Part shown: in pieces, positions 63,079-64,000 of the stretch
How the letters are laid out: the number at the start of each line of letters is the position of its first letter
Numbering within the stretch: the stretch's first letter is position 1
Source of the DNA: Anaerolineales bacterium
GTDB lineage: Bacteria; Chloroflexota; Anaerolineae; 4572-78; J111
NCBI GenBank assembly: GCA_020634935.1
Contig: JACKAT010000030.1
Coordinates: forward strand, 1 to 64,000
Length of the DNA: 64,000 nt
Reading direction: 5' to 3'
Position numbers and translations under genes: made by a program
The notes under the pieces: generated by a model
The model's input: only the letters and a program-made list of their open reading frames with translations
The model's database searches: none
Told to the model about the DNA's origin: nothing

Positions 63079-64000
63079 ATTGTCTATTAATCTTTCTTTC
63101 TTTGGTCTCTTGCCGGGCGGTACTCAAAAATGGAACAAAACTGCTGCCGCCGGTGCCGTAAGCCGCCCGTTCGTCATCAGGCGCTTCGTTCATAATGTAG
63201 CGAACCGCAATTTCCAAATGCTTTTTCCTAAATTGATCGACTGCGGCCAGACAATCATTATACAAGTCAGCCAGGGCCGGATAAGTCAACGCTTGGGCCA
63301 GGACAAATGGCCTGACCGATGGCCCGTTTTCAACAGCCTGCACAAAATTTCGATGCGATGGCGGCATGTAACGGCGCATTTCCTGCATAAAGGAGCCGGT
63401 GTGCGGGCTGAGATGCTCAATGCCCAAACCGGCGTCGAGGGCCGGTAAGAGCGAACTCTGCGCGGCGCTGCCGCCGACAAAATGCTGCGGCGTTTGGCTG
63501 ACACCTTCATAGATAAGGCCCGCTTCGTCCCACCCGGCAATAAAGGGGCGAATTCGGTGGAAGAAAATGTAAGGGCTGCATTTTTCCGGAATACGCAGCA
63601 AAACCGCCTGCATATGACCCAGCGCTATTTTTAATTTTTCCAGACCGGCCATTAGCGCTTCCACTCGACCCGAACTTACGGCGGTTTGGGCTTCAACAAT
63701 CGCCGCGACGGCCGGCCCGCCCCGCGCCTCGATTGCCGCCGTGGTCACATAAAACCAGCGTTCGTCCAAGCCGCCCAAAAAGGGCTGTAGAGTATCGACA
63801 TTGTCCAGGTCAAACGGCCTGTCCTCATCGATCAGCCGCCAATTGTACAGCCCCAGCGAGGCGTGCGAGGCAATCGGCGGCCGGCCCAATTTTTCGGCCA
63901 CCTGCCACCACGGCCCGGCAATCGACCGAGGGATCACTGTGGCCGGCGGGTTCTCGCCCCACACATAGCTCTGGCCAAATACCGACAGCAGCAGCATGGC
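63077..64000 (-). CDS. Indoleamine 2,3-dioxygenase family protein, N-terminus beyond window
   Basis: About 307 residues are visible; the frame continues past the window edge, so the Met at 63997 is probably internal. The sequence follows the IDO family closely: SYVWGE, LGRPPIASHASLGLYNW, the substrate-pocket region GLIYEGV, FVGGSAAQSSLLPALDAGLGIEH, MRRYMPPSHRNFV, the proximal haem His in RKKHLEIAVRYI, and the GTGGSSFVPFL loop. IDO opens the indole ring of tryptophan to N-formylkynurenine using haem and O2. Other kynurenine genes are not visible. Bacterial IDO-like proteins are known, but substrate is not always tryptophan. Confidence 0.92.
   Translation of the reverse strand, partial: AMLLLSVFGQSYVWGENPPATVIPRSIAGPWWQVAEKLGRPPIASHASLGLYNWRLIDEDRPFDLDNVDTLQPFLGGLDERWFYVTTAAIEARGGPAVAAIVEAQTAVSSGRVEALMAGLEKLKIALGHMQAVLLRIPEKCSPYIFFHRIRPFIAGWDEAGLIYEGVSQTPQHFVGGSAAQSSLLPALDAGLGIEHLSPHTGSFMQEMRRYMPPSHRNFVQAVENGPSVRPFVLAQALTYPALADLYNDCLAAVDQFRKKHLEIAVRYIMNEAPDDERAAYGTGGSSFVPFLSTARQETKERKINRQ

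Overview
The window looks like chromosomal DNA of a member of the Chloroflexota (Anaerolineae-like). This is inferred from gene content, not from a marker gene: a long array of very large GT39/GT-C membrane proteins, a Ser/Thr kinase with a Thr/Pro-rich linker and a C-terminal TolB-like propeller, many GAF/PAS kinases, menaquinone genes, and a SAM-I riboswitch in front of the methionine genes. Base composition is moderate. The tRNA-Leu gene does not encode CCA.

Layout. 1-925: end of a universal stress protein gene, then a flavin reductase-like protein. 1217-7749: signalling block, with a tandem-GAF sensor kinase on the plus strand facing a minus-strand operon (PAS/GAF NarX-type kinase, NarL-type regulator, receiver-roadblock protein, small Cys-containing protein). 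7887-10981: tRNA-Leu(UAA) with its promoter, 8-oxoguanine deaminase, a membrane TPR protein and a ClpS-like adaptor. 11008-13297: LamG-like protein and HAD hydrolase. 13387-19830: menaquinone operon tetR-menF-menD-menB-menE (transcribed right to left) with a good promoter and a candidate operator. 20030-27918: plus-strand operon of an 882-residue protein with CoA-dependent-acyltransferase-like motifs, a Ser/Thr kinase whose ATG overlaps its stop, a gamma-glutamyltransferase-like protein and an FGGY kinase. 27919-28397 holds a nested 161-bp palindrome and a promoter, followed by a SecD-like periplasmic protein and a terminator. 29162-55699: twelve minus-strand genes, nearly all overlapping or a few bases apart, encoding GT-C membrane proteins plus one SGNH hydrolase. 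55753-59428: metY-metX-metW behind a SAM-I riboswitch with an intrinsic terminator. 59658-63027: hybrid kinase and a membrane-anchored receiver protein. 63077-64000: end-truncated indoleamine 2,3-dioxygenase.

The two most unusual regions are the GT-C array and the acyltransferase-like/kinase operon. The GT-C proteins fall into subfamilies sharing a luminal GWGEG segment, a Q-x-Q / NG-x-DYA segment and one to three copies of a C-terminal beta-sandwich module. This suggests expansion by duplication and module exchange. Several array genes carry short tandem repeats, mostly 7-mers, or a palindrome inside predicted cytoplasmic loops or at a gene junction, and one is split by a frameshift. Heptamer copy-number change would shift frame, so phase variation of surface glycosylation is a testable possibility. 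In the kinase operon, the 882-residue protein has no function I can assign by whole-length family recognition. It has an HxxxDG motif and a TVND motif at a spacing seen in WS/DGAT and condensation-type enzymes.
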